Shown here: in pieces, positions 8,569-17,319 of the stretch | How positions within the stretch are numbered: position 1 is the stretch's first letter | Layout of the letters: every line of letters starts with the position of its first letter | Source: Treponemataceae bacterium | GTDB taxonomy: Bacteria; Spirochaetota; Spirochaetia; Treponematales; Treponemataceae | DNA length: 63,842 nucleotides | Direction of reading: 5' to 3' | Assembly: GCA_024680915.1 (NCBI GenBank) | Contig: JAILBN010000071.1 | Span: 1 to 63,842 of the forward strand | Position numbers and translations under genes: made by a program | The notes under the pieces: generated by a model | The model's input: only the letters and a program-made list of their open reading frames with translations | What the model was told of the DNA's origin: nothing | Databases searched by the model: none

Positions 8569-9321
8569 ATGAGTTTACCAATATTATCTATTGTCACAAT
8601 TAACTATAATAATTCCGCTGGACTTGATAAAACAATGGAAAGTGTTCTTGCTCAAATGATAACAGAGCCTGAGCTATTTGAATATATTGTTATTGATGGG
8701 GGCAGTTCAGATAATAGTATTGAAGTGATAAAAAGATATCTTAATAATCCGCTTTATAATAAGCTTATTTCGTTTTGGTGCTCAGAAAAGGATGACGGAA
8801 TATATAATGCTATGAACAAAGGTCTGGCCCATACGAGGGGAAAATTAACCGGTATTATGAATTCTGGGGATTTTTATGTGTCAGGAGCCTTAAAGCATGC
8901 AATCGAAATTTTCGAGCATAATCCTGAAAAAATACAATACGGTGTTGTAAATAAGTTTAAGGATGGAGTTTTTAAAGGGGCTCTTTGTCCTTCCTTTGAG
9001 TATTTAGAGGAAAGTATGATACCTCATAATGCAACCTTTGTTCCAAAATCATATTATGAAAAATTTGGTTATTATGACGAAAACTATAAGATTCTTGCAG
9101 ATTATGATTGTTTCTTGAATTTTTACATTCATAAAGTTCCATTCATTTATTCAAATAATATAGTTTGTGATTATGATTTATCCGGGGTTAGTATTTCAAG
9201 TCCTCTTGTTGATTTGGAACGAGAGAAAATACTAAAAAAATATGGATTTTATATTCCTCCTACTAAAATTCAAAGGATAAAGAAAACCATAAAAAAAATT
9301 CTCCCATTTCTTTTTCGGTAA
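8569..9321 (+). CDS. Glycosyltransferase family 2, WcaE-like
   Basis: This 250-residue protein has the start of a GT2 GT-A domain (PILSIVTINYNNSAGLDKT, residues 4-22), the DGGSSDNS segment that contacts the nucleotide (43-50), a DGIYNAMNKG stretch and NSGDF in place of the usual DxD metal site (about residue 98). This set is characteristic of WcaE-type colanic-acid glycosyltransferases. The C terminus is basic and may contact the membrane. The ribosome-binding site is weak (AAAAGAAAA). It starts a new plus-strand run after the minus-strand kinase fusion, and the next gene is 11 bp away. Confidence 0.8.
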   Translation: MSLPILSIVTINYNNSAGLDKTMESVLAQMITEPELFEYIVIDGGSSDNSIEVIKRYLNNPLYNKLISFWCSEKDDGIYNAMNKGLAHTRGKLTGIMNSGDFYVSGALKHAIEIFEHNPEKIQYGVVNKFKDGVFKGALCPSFEYLEESMIPHNATFVPKSYYEKFGYYDENYKILADYDCFLNFYIHKVPFIYSNNIVCDYDLSGVSISSPLVDLEREKILKKYGFYIPPTKIQRIKKTIKKILPFLFR

Positions 9322-9332
9322 GAGTAAATTCT

Positions 9333-10421
9333 ATGAAAGATAAAGTAACAGTTATTATTACAATTAGAAACAGAGAAGCCATACGAATTGAAAGACAAGT
9401 TGAATCAATACGGAAATATGGTGCGGATCCTACAATTCATGTCGTTGATTACGGCTCTGATCATGATTATGCCACTGCATATAAGAATTTATGCGAAAAG
9501 CTGGGTATACAATATACTCATTTATATGCTGAAGGCTTACCTTGGAATAAATGTAGGGCAATCAATTATGGTGTAATAAGAGCTAAGACACCATTCATAG
9601 TTACAAGTGATGTGGATATGATTTATGAAGATAATCCTTTTCAATGGTGTCTCGATAATTATGAAGAAAAATCAATGTTTCATATTGAAACATATTGGCT
9701 GAATAAGAATGGAGATAGAAAAAATGCCTCATATGCAGGACATGGAAATTCTGGTGGATTTCAATTTATAAGAAGAGATGCTTTTATAGAACTTGGAGGT
9801 TATGACGAACGTATCGAATACTGGGGCTATGAAGATCTTGATTGGCCTGAAAGACTAAAGACGCTTGGATACAAACAAATCTGGCTTCCTGAGAAGTTCA
9901 AACTTTTTCATGTTTGGCATGAAAAAGTTTCAGATAGCTATAATAGACCTAATACGATAGATGTAAATTCATTAAGTTTTTGTTTGGAAAATCTTTTTTC
10001 GCCTACATTAAAAAAAGACGTTGGGGTAAATCTTGAAAAAACGGATAGACCAATATTAGATTACATTGATAAACAACCACCCTATCTTTTATGCATTGAT
10101 ACAAATGATTTGTCAAAATGGGCTTTTCTGGAAAAATTTGTAAATGAAATAAAAAGTCATGAGTTTATAAAACTTCAAATTTCACCTCGGTTAAAAAAAA
10201 GGCCTTTAGATTTTCTTAGGGAAAGGATAAAATCAATATTAAAACCTATTACAGCCCTTACAGGAACAAAAGTTATATCAAATATAAATAAAAATTTTGA
10301 TTTTTTTTATGAATACATTCCAATTCTGAAAAGATTTGGATTAAGAGACTATTATATTTCAAATAATTCAGAAGTTATTTATTTATTGTGGAAGAAGGAG
10401 TTAAATACTAAATGTCTTTAG
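9333..10421 (+). CDS. Glycosyltransferase with GT2 and galactosyltransferase-like C-terminal region
   Basis: The 362-residue protein opens with VTVIITIRNREA, contains VDYGSDHDY (nucleotide contact) and TSDVDM around residue 90 (DxD metal motif), and then GGFQFIRRDAFIELGGYDE plus YWGYEDLDWPERL, a combination seen in chondroitin-polymerase/galactosyltransferase-type (GT27/GT7-like) C-terminal modules. About 110 further residues after this are AT-rich and unassigned. It probably adds one hexose or hexosamine; specificity is unknown. Its end overlaps the start of the next gene by 10 bp. Confidence 0.75.
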   Translation: MKDKVTVIITIRNREAIRIERQVESIRKYGADPTIHVVDYGSDHDYATAYKNLCEKLGIQYTHLYAEGLPWNKCRAINYGVIRAKTPFIVTSDVDMIYEDNPFQWCLDNYEEKSMFHIETYWLNKNGDRKNASYAGHGNSGGFQFIRRDAFIELGGYDERIEYWGYEDLDWPERLKTLGYKQIWLPEKFKLFHVWHEKVSDSYNRPNTIDVNSLSFCLENLFSPTLKKDVGVNLEKTDRPILDYIDKQPPYLLCIDTNDLSKWAFLEKFVNEIKSHEFIKLQISPRLKKRPLDFLRERIKSILKPITALTGTKVISNINKNFDFFYEYIPILKRFGLRDYYISNNSEVIYLLWKKELNTKCL

Positions 10422-11317
10422 GATCTCTGTTAAAAAATATTCCTTTTGAACTGGAACGGGAGATAGTTAAAAGATGGAATACTTTCTTCAAATTGCGTCC
10501 CTCCAGCAAACCCTTTCTTTCTGGAGATACATTTAGAGCCATATCAGATTTTTTATATGATAATACTCATCTTTGCACTCATGAGGAAATCAATCTAGCT
10601 GCGATTGATACTCCAACTGTCTTTGTCAGTTCGTATTTATTAAGTGATTTTTCAGCGAAAGTTCTACCTTTTATAGAAAAGGAAATCATACTATTAACCC
10701 ATCAAGGTGATGTGAATATAACCAATGATGATTTTTTTAAAAGTATTGCTGAGAATCATAAAATAAAAAAATGGTTTGCACAAAACTGTACTCTCCAGCA
10801 GGAGAAAGTCATTCCACTTCCTATAGGTCTTGAGGATAGATGGAGACATAATGCCGGTGCGATAGCAGATTTCAAGAACAAGAAATACAAAAAAATGAAA
10901 AAGCTCCCTAATATACTATACGGATTCTCTATAAATACGAATCCGCCCAAAAGAGTAGCTTGTTATCTTGCTTTATCAAAAAAAAAGAATACTCATGAGG
11001 TCTATAATAATTTAAATTCCCATCTTTATCGAAAACTACTTTCTAAGTTTATGTTTGTTGCTTCTCCGGAAGGTAATGGACTTGATTGCCATAGAACATG
11101 GGAAGCAATGTATTTCGATGTGGTCCCTATCGTTGAAAGAAATTATATGACAGAGTATTTTGCATCTTTAGGTTTGCCAATATGGATTATCGATGATTGG
11201 AATGAGGTTACGGAACTTTCTGAAGAAAAACTTTCGGAAAGATACTTTAATATTATAGAAAAATCAAATCCAGAAGGTTTATGGTTGGATTTTTGGGTAA
11301 AGGAGATGGTAAAATGA
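10412..11317 (+). CDS. Exostosin-like glycosyltransferase
   Basis: The 301-residue protein lacks the GT2 and GT4 signatures but carries FMFVASPEGNGLDCHRTWEAMYFDVVPIV (about residues 213-241), which matches the donor-binding region shared by exostosin/GT47-like bacterial proteins (SPxGxGxDxHRxWEA). The N-terminal 100 residues have no recognised motif. An AAGGAG site lies 11 nt upstream of the ATG, which overlaps the previous gene. Its TGA overlaps the ATG of the following gene (ATGA), so translation is coupled. The assignment as a glycosyltransferase rests on this motif and context. Confidence 0.6.
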   Translation: MSLGSLLKNIPFELEREIVKRWNTFFKLRPSSKPFLSGDTFRAISDFLYDNTHLCTHEEINLAAIDTPTVFVSSYLLSDFSAKVLPFIEKEIILLTHQGDVNITNDDFFKSIAENHKIKKWFAQNCTLQQEKVIPLPIGLEDRWRHNAGAIADFKNKKYKKMKKLPNILYGFSINTNPPKRVACYLALSKKKNTHEVYNNLNSHLYRKLLSKFMFVASPEGNGLDCHRTWEAMYFDVVPIVERNYMTEYFASLGLPIWIIDDWNEVTELSEEKLSERYFNIIEKSNPEGLWLDFWVKEMVK

Positions 11318-12027
11318 TACCCCACATAATACATCAAATATGGATAGGTAGTGAATTACCAGAAAAATATAGACAATTTACAACCTCAATGAAAAAAATG
11401 AATCCCGATTGGGAATATCATCTCTGGGATCAAGAAGCTATTCTCTCACTATCAGATTTTCAAAACAAAGAAGCTTATCTGAAATCCAAAAGCTTTGGTG
11501 TAAAATCAGACATTGCAAGATATGAGATACTAAATCAATTCGGCGGCTTTTATTTTGATACTGATTTTGAATGCATAAAACCTCTTGATTCCCTGGCAGA
11601 TAAATACCGTTTAGTTTTATGTAAAATGGATAAGAATAGTGATGGAGTTAGTAACGGAATAATAGGATGTATTCCTCAGCATTTTGTCATACAGGATATT
11701 TGTAATGAAATAAAACCAATAAAAACAACTGAAATGATGGATATAATAGATGGAACCGGGCCTGGTTTGATATCCAAAATAGTTGAAAGAAACAAAAATA
11801 ATTTAACCTCAGAAGATATAATTCTTCCTACCGATTCTTTTTTTCCAATCCCGGCTAATTCAGAAATTTTCTATACAGACAAAATGAAAAATTATTATAC
11901 TGCCAACACATATGCTGTTCATTATTGGGCACAGAGTTGGTTCGATAAAACTTTTAGCGGTTGGTTGGAAAGAAAATATCACAGAGGAATAAAAAAAATA
12001 AAAAAATTTTTAAAAGGCAAAAAATGA
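11314..12027 (+). CDS. GT32-type glycosyltransferase with DxD motif
   Basis: This 237-residue protein starts MIPHIIHQIWIG, the classic opening of OCH1/capsular GT32 enzymes, and holds SDIARYEILNQFGGFYFDTD with the DxD metal-binding motif near residue 80. The start at 11314 is chosen because it makes the protein begin exactly at the family N terminus, has AAGGAG upstream, and gives an ATGA overlap with the previous stop; an ATG 33 bp upstream is in frame but has no such support. The lysine-rich C terminus suggests peripheral membrane binding. Donor sugar unknown. Confidence 0.85.
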   Translation: MIPHIIHQIWIGSELPEKYRQFTTSMKKMNPDWEYHLWDQEAILSLSDFQNKEAYLKSKSFGVKSDIARYEILNQFGGFYFDTDFECIKPLDSLADKYRLVLCKMDKNSDGVSNGIIGCIPQHFVIQDICNEIKPIKTTEMMDIIDGTGPGLISKIVERNKNNLTSEDIILPTDSFFPIPANSEIFYTDKMKNYYTANTYAVHYWAQSWFDKTFSGWLERKYHRGIKKIKKFLKGKK

Positions 12028-12055
12028 TCATATTAACTAAAACCATAGGGAAATA

Positions 12056-12901
12056 ATGTGTAGTATGAAGAAAACATACATAAAAATCTTTGCAGGATTA
12101 GGTAACCAGATTTTCCAATATTGTTACGGGCTATTAAGGCAACAGGAAGGTATAAATGTACATTATATTCTTGCGAAGACATATGATAAAAATGGGAATA
12201 GCTATGATATAACAGATGTTTTTAATCTATTCGATATAAATGGGGCGTTGGCAAATAATATTTTCTCTCCAATGGGAAAGTTTTCAAATTTACGTATCAT
12301 TGCAAAAAAAATTTTTGCAAAATATATAATAGGCTCTTACGAGACAGATTTTTATCAAAAAGCTGACTATATTGAAAAATTAACGACAAAAAAAAGTATT
12401 CATGATTACATATCCTTTAGGAATAAAGAAATCTACATGCAAACGGACTTTTTCAAGCAAATAAAAAACTGCAAGAACTCTGTAAGCATGCATATCCGTG
12501 GTGGCGATTATCTTGGAGAAGGGAGCCCATTCAGTGGAATCTGTACGAATGAATATTACAAAAATGCAATTCGATATTTGAAGGAAAGGCTTGAAAACCC
12601 CCATTTTTTTATTTTTACCAATGATAGAGATTTTTGTAAATCAATTTTCAATCCTTTGGAAATAAAAAAGGAAGATTATACTATAATAAATGATGACTCC
12701 TCTTTAAAAGATGATCCAGGCTATGACTTGTTTTTAATGTCCACTTGTAATAATAATATAATAGCGAATTCTACTTACAGCTGGTGGGGTGCATACTTGA
12801 ACAAAAATGAAGATAAACTTGTTATAACTCCTGATAAATGGACGAATACAAACACTCCTTCGCTAGAAGAAATAAAACCAAAAAATTGGATACGGCTATG
12901 A
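12056..12901 (+). CDS. GT11 family fucosyltransferase-like (first copy)
   Basis: GT11 enzymes transfer L-fucose from GDP-fucose, usually in alpha-1,2 linkage. This 281-residue protein has FAGLGNQIFQYCYG at the N terminus, MHIRGGDYL (about residues 144-152) and the C-terminal NSTYSWWGAYLN motif of the family. The usual HxRRxD motif reads HIRGGD here, so the second arginine is replaced by glycine; the copy at 15437 keeps HIRRGD. AGGG lies 5 nt before the ATG. The next gene, a LicD homologue, starts inside its stop codon (ATGA). GDP-fucose can be made by gmd and fcl at 25718-27803. Confidence 0.82.
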   Translation: MCSMKKTYIKIFAGLGNQIFQYCYGLLRQQEGINVHYILAKTYDKNGNSYDITDVFNLFDINGALANNIFSPMGKFSNLRIIAKKIFAKYIIGSYETDFYQKADYIEKLTTKKSIHDYISFRNKEIYMQTDFFKQIKNCKNSVSMHIRGGDYLGEGSPFSGICTNEYYKNAIRYLKERLENPHFFIFTNDRDFCKSIFNPLEIKKEDYTIINDDSSLKDDPGYDLFLMSTCNNNIIANSTYSWWGAYLNKNEDKLVITPDKWTNTNTPSLEEIKPKNWIRL

Positions 12902-13749
12902 ATAAAAGGACAATTCCAGACAGGCGCTTAGAAAAAGATACACAGCTTGAACAAGCTCAAGAAGTGATGCTTGGTTTATTAAAAGTTTTTGTTGATATCT
13001 GCGAGAAAAACAATTTTACCTATTGGCTTGATGGTGGAACTCTTTTAGGAGCAGTACGTCATAAAGGTTTTATTCCTTGGGATGATGATTTGGATGTTTG
13101 TATGCCATTAGAAGATTACAAAAAATTTCTAGTCCTACCGGATTCAGAATTTCCTGAATATATCTATCATGACAAAAGGGATGGCTTTCAAAGGCTGAGA
13201 GATCGATACAGTAAGAGGATAGATGAAGAAACTGATTCTGACAAGGATTTTATAAGTATTTATATGGATATTTTCCCTATGAAAAAATATCCATATATGA
13301 GGAGAATACTTGCAAGAATAAGGATGTGTATGCCTCCTTACACTCCCCCAAGTATTAATAAAAACACTTCAAATAAAATTATAAAAATCAGAAGGTTGAT
13401 TGCAAACTTGGTTTTCTATTTATTAACCTATACTGGTTTACAATTTATTATCAGATTCTTATCTCTTTTTGGGCCTAAGACTGTATGGGGTTACGATTTA
13501 GGTGCCACATGGCATTTTCATTATAAAGATAAATGGATTTTTCCCCTCAAAAAAATGCAATTCGAAGACGATAGCTTTTATGTTCCTTATGATTGTGATG
13601 CCTACCTTTCTTACCTTTATGGGAAAGACTATATGACTCCTAAACCAGATAACCATCATAATAATATAAGTATTCTTCCTACAACGCCTTGTAATCATCC
13701 GGAAGCAAGAAATTGGTTTGAGGATTTTCCTGAGACCATGAAAAAATAA
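12898..13749 (+). CDS. LicD family phosphotransferase (first copy)
   Basis: LicD proteins transfer a phosphoryl ligand such as phosphocholine from a CDP-activated donor onto a glycan. The 283-residue protein has YWLDGGTLLGAVRHKGFIPW followed by DDDLDV (around residue 57), the nucleotidyltransferase-like metal site, and an RYSKRID stretch and a middle hydrophobic segment near residues 165-185. The start at 12898 is chosen for the ATGA overlap with the GT11 stop, in place of an in-frame ATG 60 bp earlier inside that gene. With the choline genes at 18494-22572, phosphocholine is the best-supported ligand, but this is inference. Confidence 0.88.
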   Translation: MNKRTIPDRRLEKDTQLEQAQEVMLGLLKVFVDICEKNNFTYWLDGGTLLGAVRHKGFIPWDDDLDVCMPLEDYKKFLVLPDSEFPEYIYHDKRDGFQRLRDRYSKRIDEETDSDKDFISIYMDIFPMKKYPYMRRILARIRMCMPPYTPPSINKNTSNKIIKIRRLIANLVFYLLTYTGLQFIIRFLSLFGPKTVWGYDLGATWHFHYKDKWIFPLKKMQFEDDSFYVPYDCDAYLSYLYGKDYMTPKPDNHHNNISILPTTPCNHPEARNWFEDFPETMKK

Positions 13750-13801
13750 TCAAAGGTCATCAAAATGATTGTATAGGAGCATATTATAAAAGGATTTTTC
13801 G

Positions 13802-14563
13802 ATGAAGATATTTGTAATAAATTTAAAAAATGCTGAGGAACGGAGAAATTTCATGACTCAGCAACTAAAAGAATTAAACCTCGATTTTGAATTTATAGAT
13901 GCTATTTATGGTAAAGATTTCTATGATGATGACAAGTATTTTGCCAGGGAAGCTTCAAAAAAATATGAAAAAAGATTGATGACCCCTGGAGAAATAGGTT
14001 GTGCTCTTAGTCATCAAATAATTTATAAAAAAATGATTGCTGAGAATATTCCCTATGCCCTTATTTTTGAAGATGATGCTGTTATCTCCCCTGACCTTAT
14101 CAAGGTTTTACCTGAACTTGAAAAAAACATTCATCCTAATCAAATGATTAATCTTGCAAAGTGTGACCTAGCTTACAAAAAAAACAGGATACATATCTAT
14201 GGTGAATACTTTCTTTCTAAACCTTATATGGTAAAATATGGTTCGATAGCATATGCAGTAGGTTATATAATAACAAAAGAAGCAGCGGAAACAATACTTT
14301 CAATAAATTTTCCGGTATTTACGCCTGCGGATAACTGGGGCTGCTTTAGAAAACTAATAGATTTCCGAGGCATAACACCTACACATAAATTAGTTCGTCA
14401 AAATATGTCTTTTGAAAGTTCGATAATCACAGGTATAAGAGATACATCAAAAAGTTCAACAATTGGAACTATGCTCTTTTATCATTTTTATACACAATGG
14501 GCTTTAGGTCGTTTTTTGAAAAAAATATATCAAAGAACAGTAAAGAAATGGATGAAAAAATGA
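13802..14563 (+). CDS. Glycosyltransferase family 25
   Basis: This 253-residue protein resembles LPS/LOS GT25 galactosyltransferases such as LgtB/LpsA. It starts MKIFVINLKNAEERR, continues with the FIDAIYGKDF strand, MTPGEIGCALSHQIIYKKM (about residues 60-78) and YALIFEDDAVI with the acidic metal motif. The typical KYGSIAYAVGYIITKEAA stretch lies further on. AAAGGA 7 nt upstream supports the ATG. The C terminus is very basic, fitting a membrane-associated cytoplasmic enzyme. It lies between the two GT11-LicD pairs. Confidence 0.82.
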   Translation: MKIFVINLKNAEERRNFMTQQLKELNLDFEFIDAIYGKDFYDDDKYFAREASKKYEKRLMTPGEIGCALSHQIIYKKMIAENIPYALIFEDDAVISPDLIKVLPELEKNIHPNQMINLAKCDLAYKKNRIHIYGEYFLSKPYMVKYGSIAYAVGYIITKEAAETILSINFPVFTPADNWGCFRKLIDFRGITPTHKLVRQNMSFESSIITGIRDTSKSSTIGTMLFYHFYTQWALGRFLKKIYQRTVKKWMKK

Positions 14564-14625
14564 CAAGCGAAGAAATAAAGACAATCTATTCTGAATTGAA
14601 TAATTCATTTAAAGAGGTAAAATAA
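14560..14625 (+). CDS. Possible 21-codon ORF coupled to GT25 gene
   Basis: An ATG inside the GT25 stop (ATGA at 14560-14563) opens a 21-residue frame, MTSEEIKTIYSELNNSFKEVK, ending 3 bp before the next gene. It covers almost all of the gap. It could be a translated coupling peptide or the remnant of a deleted gene; it could also be chance. There is no homology evidence. Confidence 0.25.
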   Translation: MTSEEIKTIYSELNNSFKEVK

Positions 14626-14628
14626 TAT

Positions 14629-15450
14629 ATGCCTACGATTGTACAAGAAGGCACTGCAGCCAAGGGAAATATATATAGTCAAGCTGATGTAACTGTTATC
14701 ATACCTGCCTTTAATTCGGAAAAAACAATTGTCAGAGCCTTAGATTCAGTTTATAAACAAAATAAACGACCAGCAAAGATATTGATCATCAACGATGGTA
14801 GTAAAGATAATACTGAGATCGTATGCAGAGAATGGATTAGTAATAATCCTGATATAGCTTGTGATTTTATAACAACAGAAAACAAAGGTGTTTCAAGTGC
14901 AAGAAACGAAGGATTAAAGCTAGCGAAAACCTCCTTGGCAGCTTTTCTCGATTCAGATGATACCTGGACACCTGATAAAATTGAAAAACAACTTGAGGTA
15001 TTTAATAGCAATTCATTTTCTTTATGCAACTTAGTCTGTACCGGAAGTATTTTACGTTCAGTTTCTGGGAAAACATATCAATTATCAAAAAGAAAACTTT
15101 TATTTAGCAATCTTGTTGTTACATCGTCTGTTTTAGTAAAAACAGACGTTATTAAAAAATATTTTTTTGATAGCAGACTTAAACGTTCCGAAGACTTTAA
15201 TCTTTTGTTAAAAATAGCCGCAAGAGACAAAGGAATAATAATTGTAGATTCAATCCTTACCAATTATACGATTGATTCTACGCAAAACAAACTTTCAAAT
15301 GATAAGAAGAATTTTCAAAAGGATGAAATAAGAAATTTTTGTTTTCTATTAAATGAACATTATATTTCTTTAGGAGAATTTCTCCTAGCATCAATATTTT
15401 CTTACATAAAATACATTAGAAGAGGTATTATTAAACATGAAAATTGTTAG
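14629..15450 (+). CDS. Glycosyltransferase family 2
   Basis: The 273-residue protein is a standard GT2 enzyme: VTVIIPAFNSEKTIVRALDS (about residues 17-36), INDGSKDNT for the nucleotide, SSARNEGLKLAK, and FLDSDDTW with the DxD-like metal site (about 104-111). The catalytic half ends near residue 200 with KRSEDFNLLLKIA. The first 15 residues before the domain are not conserved-looking. GAGG 9 nt upstream of the ATG supports the start. It overlaps the following GT11 gene by 14 bp. Confidence 0.82.
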   Translation: MPTIVQEGTAAKGNIYSQADVTVIIPAFNSEKTIVRALDSVYKQNKRPAKILIINDGSKDNTEIVCREWISNNPDIACDFITTENKGVSSARNEGLKLAKTSLAAFLDSDDTWTPDKIEKQLEVFNSNSFSLCNLVCTGSILRSVSGKTYQLSKRKLLFSNLVVTSSVLVKTDVIKKYFFDSRLKRSEDFNLLLKIAARDKGIIIVDSILTNYTIDSTQNKLSNDKKNFQKDEIRNFCFLLNEHYISLGEFLLASIFSYIKYIRRGIIKHENC

Positions 15451-16357
15451 AATTTCAGGGGGACTTGGAAATCAGATGTTTCAATACGCCTTTTCCCTGG
15501 CATTGAAACATGCTGGAAATAAAGATGTTAAGCTTGATTTAAGTGCTTATGGTAGAAAAACTGATTATAAAGGTATAGATCTTGTACACAATGGTTTTGA
15601 ACTTAAAGAGCTTTTTGATGTTGATTACCAAGAAGCCTCTGAATTGGAAGTTTCTACCCTATCCTATCAGCCTACTTCATTATTTAATCGTATCTTAAGA
15701 AAATATTTCACAAAAAAAACACACTTTATTGATAAGCAATTCTCTTTTCAGCCGGATTTACTGCTTCCAAATAACAATAATACATATTTGGAGGGAGATT
15801 GGCAAAGTGAGAAGTATTTTTTGTCATTAGAGGAAGAAATCAGACGATGTTTTTCTTTTAAAAAAAAGCTGTCATCAGAAACAGAGAGAATTGTAACTGA
15901 ACTTTCTTGCAATAGTGCCAGCATTCATATTCGTCGTGGCGACTATCTGAATACGCAGACTATGAATATATGTGGCAAAAAATATTATCTTAATGCAGTT
16001 AATAAAATGATTACCCTTGCCCCCATAGATGAATTACTCGTATTCAGCGATGATATGGATTGGTGTCGTAATGAATTGAAACTTGAGGATTTTGGCTTTA
16101 AAGTCATTTATGTGGATTGGAATCAAGGCAAGGACAGTTGGCAGGATATGTTCCTGATGTCAAAATGTAGGAATCATATAATTGCGAATTCTTCGTTCTC
16201 TTGGTGGGGAGCTTGGTTGGATCCAAACAAGAATAAAATTGTAATATGTCCTGAAATATGGGATTTACGGCAACTGAATCCTAATATAGACAAGTATTAC
16301 AGGTACAATTATAATGATATTATTCCTTTCGGTTGGTTGCTTTGCCCCATAAAATAA
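15437..16357 (+). CDS. GT11 alpha-1,2-fucosyltransferase (second copy)
   Basis: The 306-residue protein has the full set of GT11 motifs: ISGGLGNQMFQYAFSLAL at the start, YLEGDWQSEKYF in the middle, SIHIRRGDYLN (about residues 161-171, intact HxRRxD) and IIANSSFSWWGAWLD near the end. It should transfer fucose from GDP-L-fucose to a galactose or similar residue, likely in alpha-1,2 linkage. Like the first copy it is followed directly by a licD gene. The two GT11 proteins share motifs but differ in length and in most other residues, so the duplication is not recent. Confidence 0.9.
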   Translation: MKIVRISGGLGNQMFQYAFSLALKHAGNKDVKLDLSAYGRKTDYKGIDLVHNGFELKELFDVDYQEASELEVSTLSYQPTSLFNRILRKYFTKKTHFIDKQFSFQPDLLLPNNNNTYLEGDWQSEKYFLSLEEEIRRCFSFKKKLSSETERIVTELSCNSASIHIRRGDYLNTQTMNICGKKYYLNAVNKMITLAPIDELLVFSDDMDWCRNELKLEDFGFKVIYVDWNQGKDSWQDMFLMSKCRNHIIANSSFSWWGAWLDPNKNKIVICPEIWDLRQLNPNIDKYYRYNYNDIIPFGWLLCPIK

Positions 16358-16374
16358 AAGAAACAGGTCTTATC

Positions 16375-17301
16375 GTGGATACAGAAATTAAAGTAAATGA
16401 TTATAAACCAGAAAAAGCAGCAGAATTATTTCCTGATGAAAGACTTAAGGAAGGAAGCAACCTACAGAGAGCCCAGCGGGTAATGCTCCGCATACTGAAG
16501 GTTTTTAATGCAATCTGCAGAAAATATGATCTGGAATACTGGTTGGATGCTGGTACACTTTTAGGCGCAGCTCGTCATGGTGGTTTTATTCCATGGGATG
16601 ATGATGTGGATGTAATGATGCCTATTGAAAGCTATGAAAAGTTCTGTTCTATAGCAGAAAAAGAACTACCTTTCGATATGTTTTTCCAGACAAAGAAAAC
16701 AGATTCACAACATGATATTACATGGGCAAAAATCCGTGATCGTTTCAGCTATATGGAAGACCCAGGAGGACCATATCCATACTGTCAGGGAATACCAATA
16801 GATATTTTTCCTGCATATATTCAAACAAAAAGACAATTCAAAAAACGTAACATCGTTAGTCTTTTCCCACCCTTTAATAATCCTCCATTGAAAATTTCAA
16901 AGCGGTATTCTTTTATGCACAATGCATATAACTTTATTATTGGATTTTTTCAACATTTTGCGAAAGGCTTTTATTCTATACCATTATTTTATAATCGTTT
17001 TGACAGAAGAATGAAGGCACAGTTGCCTGATAATGTAAAAGGATTTGCCTATAATCCAGAACGACCTTGGTTTCAATTCTTCCCTATTGACGTTGTTTTT
17101 CCCCTTTCTGAAATTACTTTCGAAGGATATTCTTTTTCTGCTCCAAATGATGTGGATAAATATTTAACCATAGATTATGGAGACTGGAGAACCCCACCCC
17201 CAGAGAATAAAAGAGATGTTCATGGTACTACAGGTATTCATCTGACAGACGCTGGTCCCAGCCCTGACAAGAATAGTTTGAAGTGGGAAGATTACCATTA
17301 A
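16375..17301 (+). CDS. LicD family phosphotransferase (second copy)
   Basis: This protein of about 308 residues shares the LicD core LEYWLDAGTLLGAARHGGFIPWDDDVDV (around residues 52-79) with the copy at 12898, including RAQRVMLRILKVF before it and a C-terminal WRTPPPENKRD segment. It is expected to place a phosphoryl group such as phosphocholine on the glycan. The start is uncertain. GTG at 16375 with ACAGG 7 nt upstream is preferred; TTG codons at 16333 and 16342 lie inside the preceding gene without a ribosome-binding site. It completes the second GT11-LicD pair. Confidence 0.87.
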   Translation: MDTEIKVNDYKPEKAAELFPDERLKEGSNLQRAQRVMLRILKVFNAICRKYDLEYWLDAGTLLGAARHGGFIPWDDDVDVMMPIESYEKFCSIAEKELPFDMFFQTKKTDSQHDITWAKIRDRFSYMEDPGGPYPYCQGIPIDIFPAYIQTKRQFKKRNIVSLFPPFNNPPLKISKRYSFMHNAYNFIIGFFQHFAKGFYSIPLFYNRFDRRMKAQLPDNVKGFAYNPERPWFQFFPIDVVFPLSEITFEGYSFSAPNDVDKYLTIDYGDWRTPPPENKRDVHGTTGIHLTDAGPSPDKNSLKWEDYH

Positions 17302-17319
17302 ATAAGGGAGCTTGTTCAT

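Noticed and set aside
8370-8603. Plus-strand 77-residue frame across the divergent gap at 8480-8568
   Set aside because: Overlaps the start of the fusion gene and the GT2 gene, has no ribosome-binding site or motif.
12838-12897. Upstream extension of the first LicD protein
   Set aside because: The extra 20 residues lie inside the GT11 gene; the ATGA overlap start at 12898 fits the operon pattern better.
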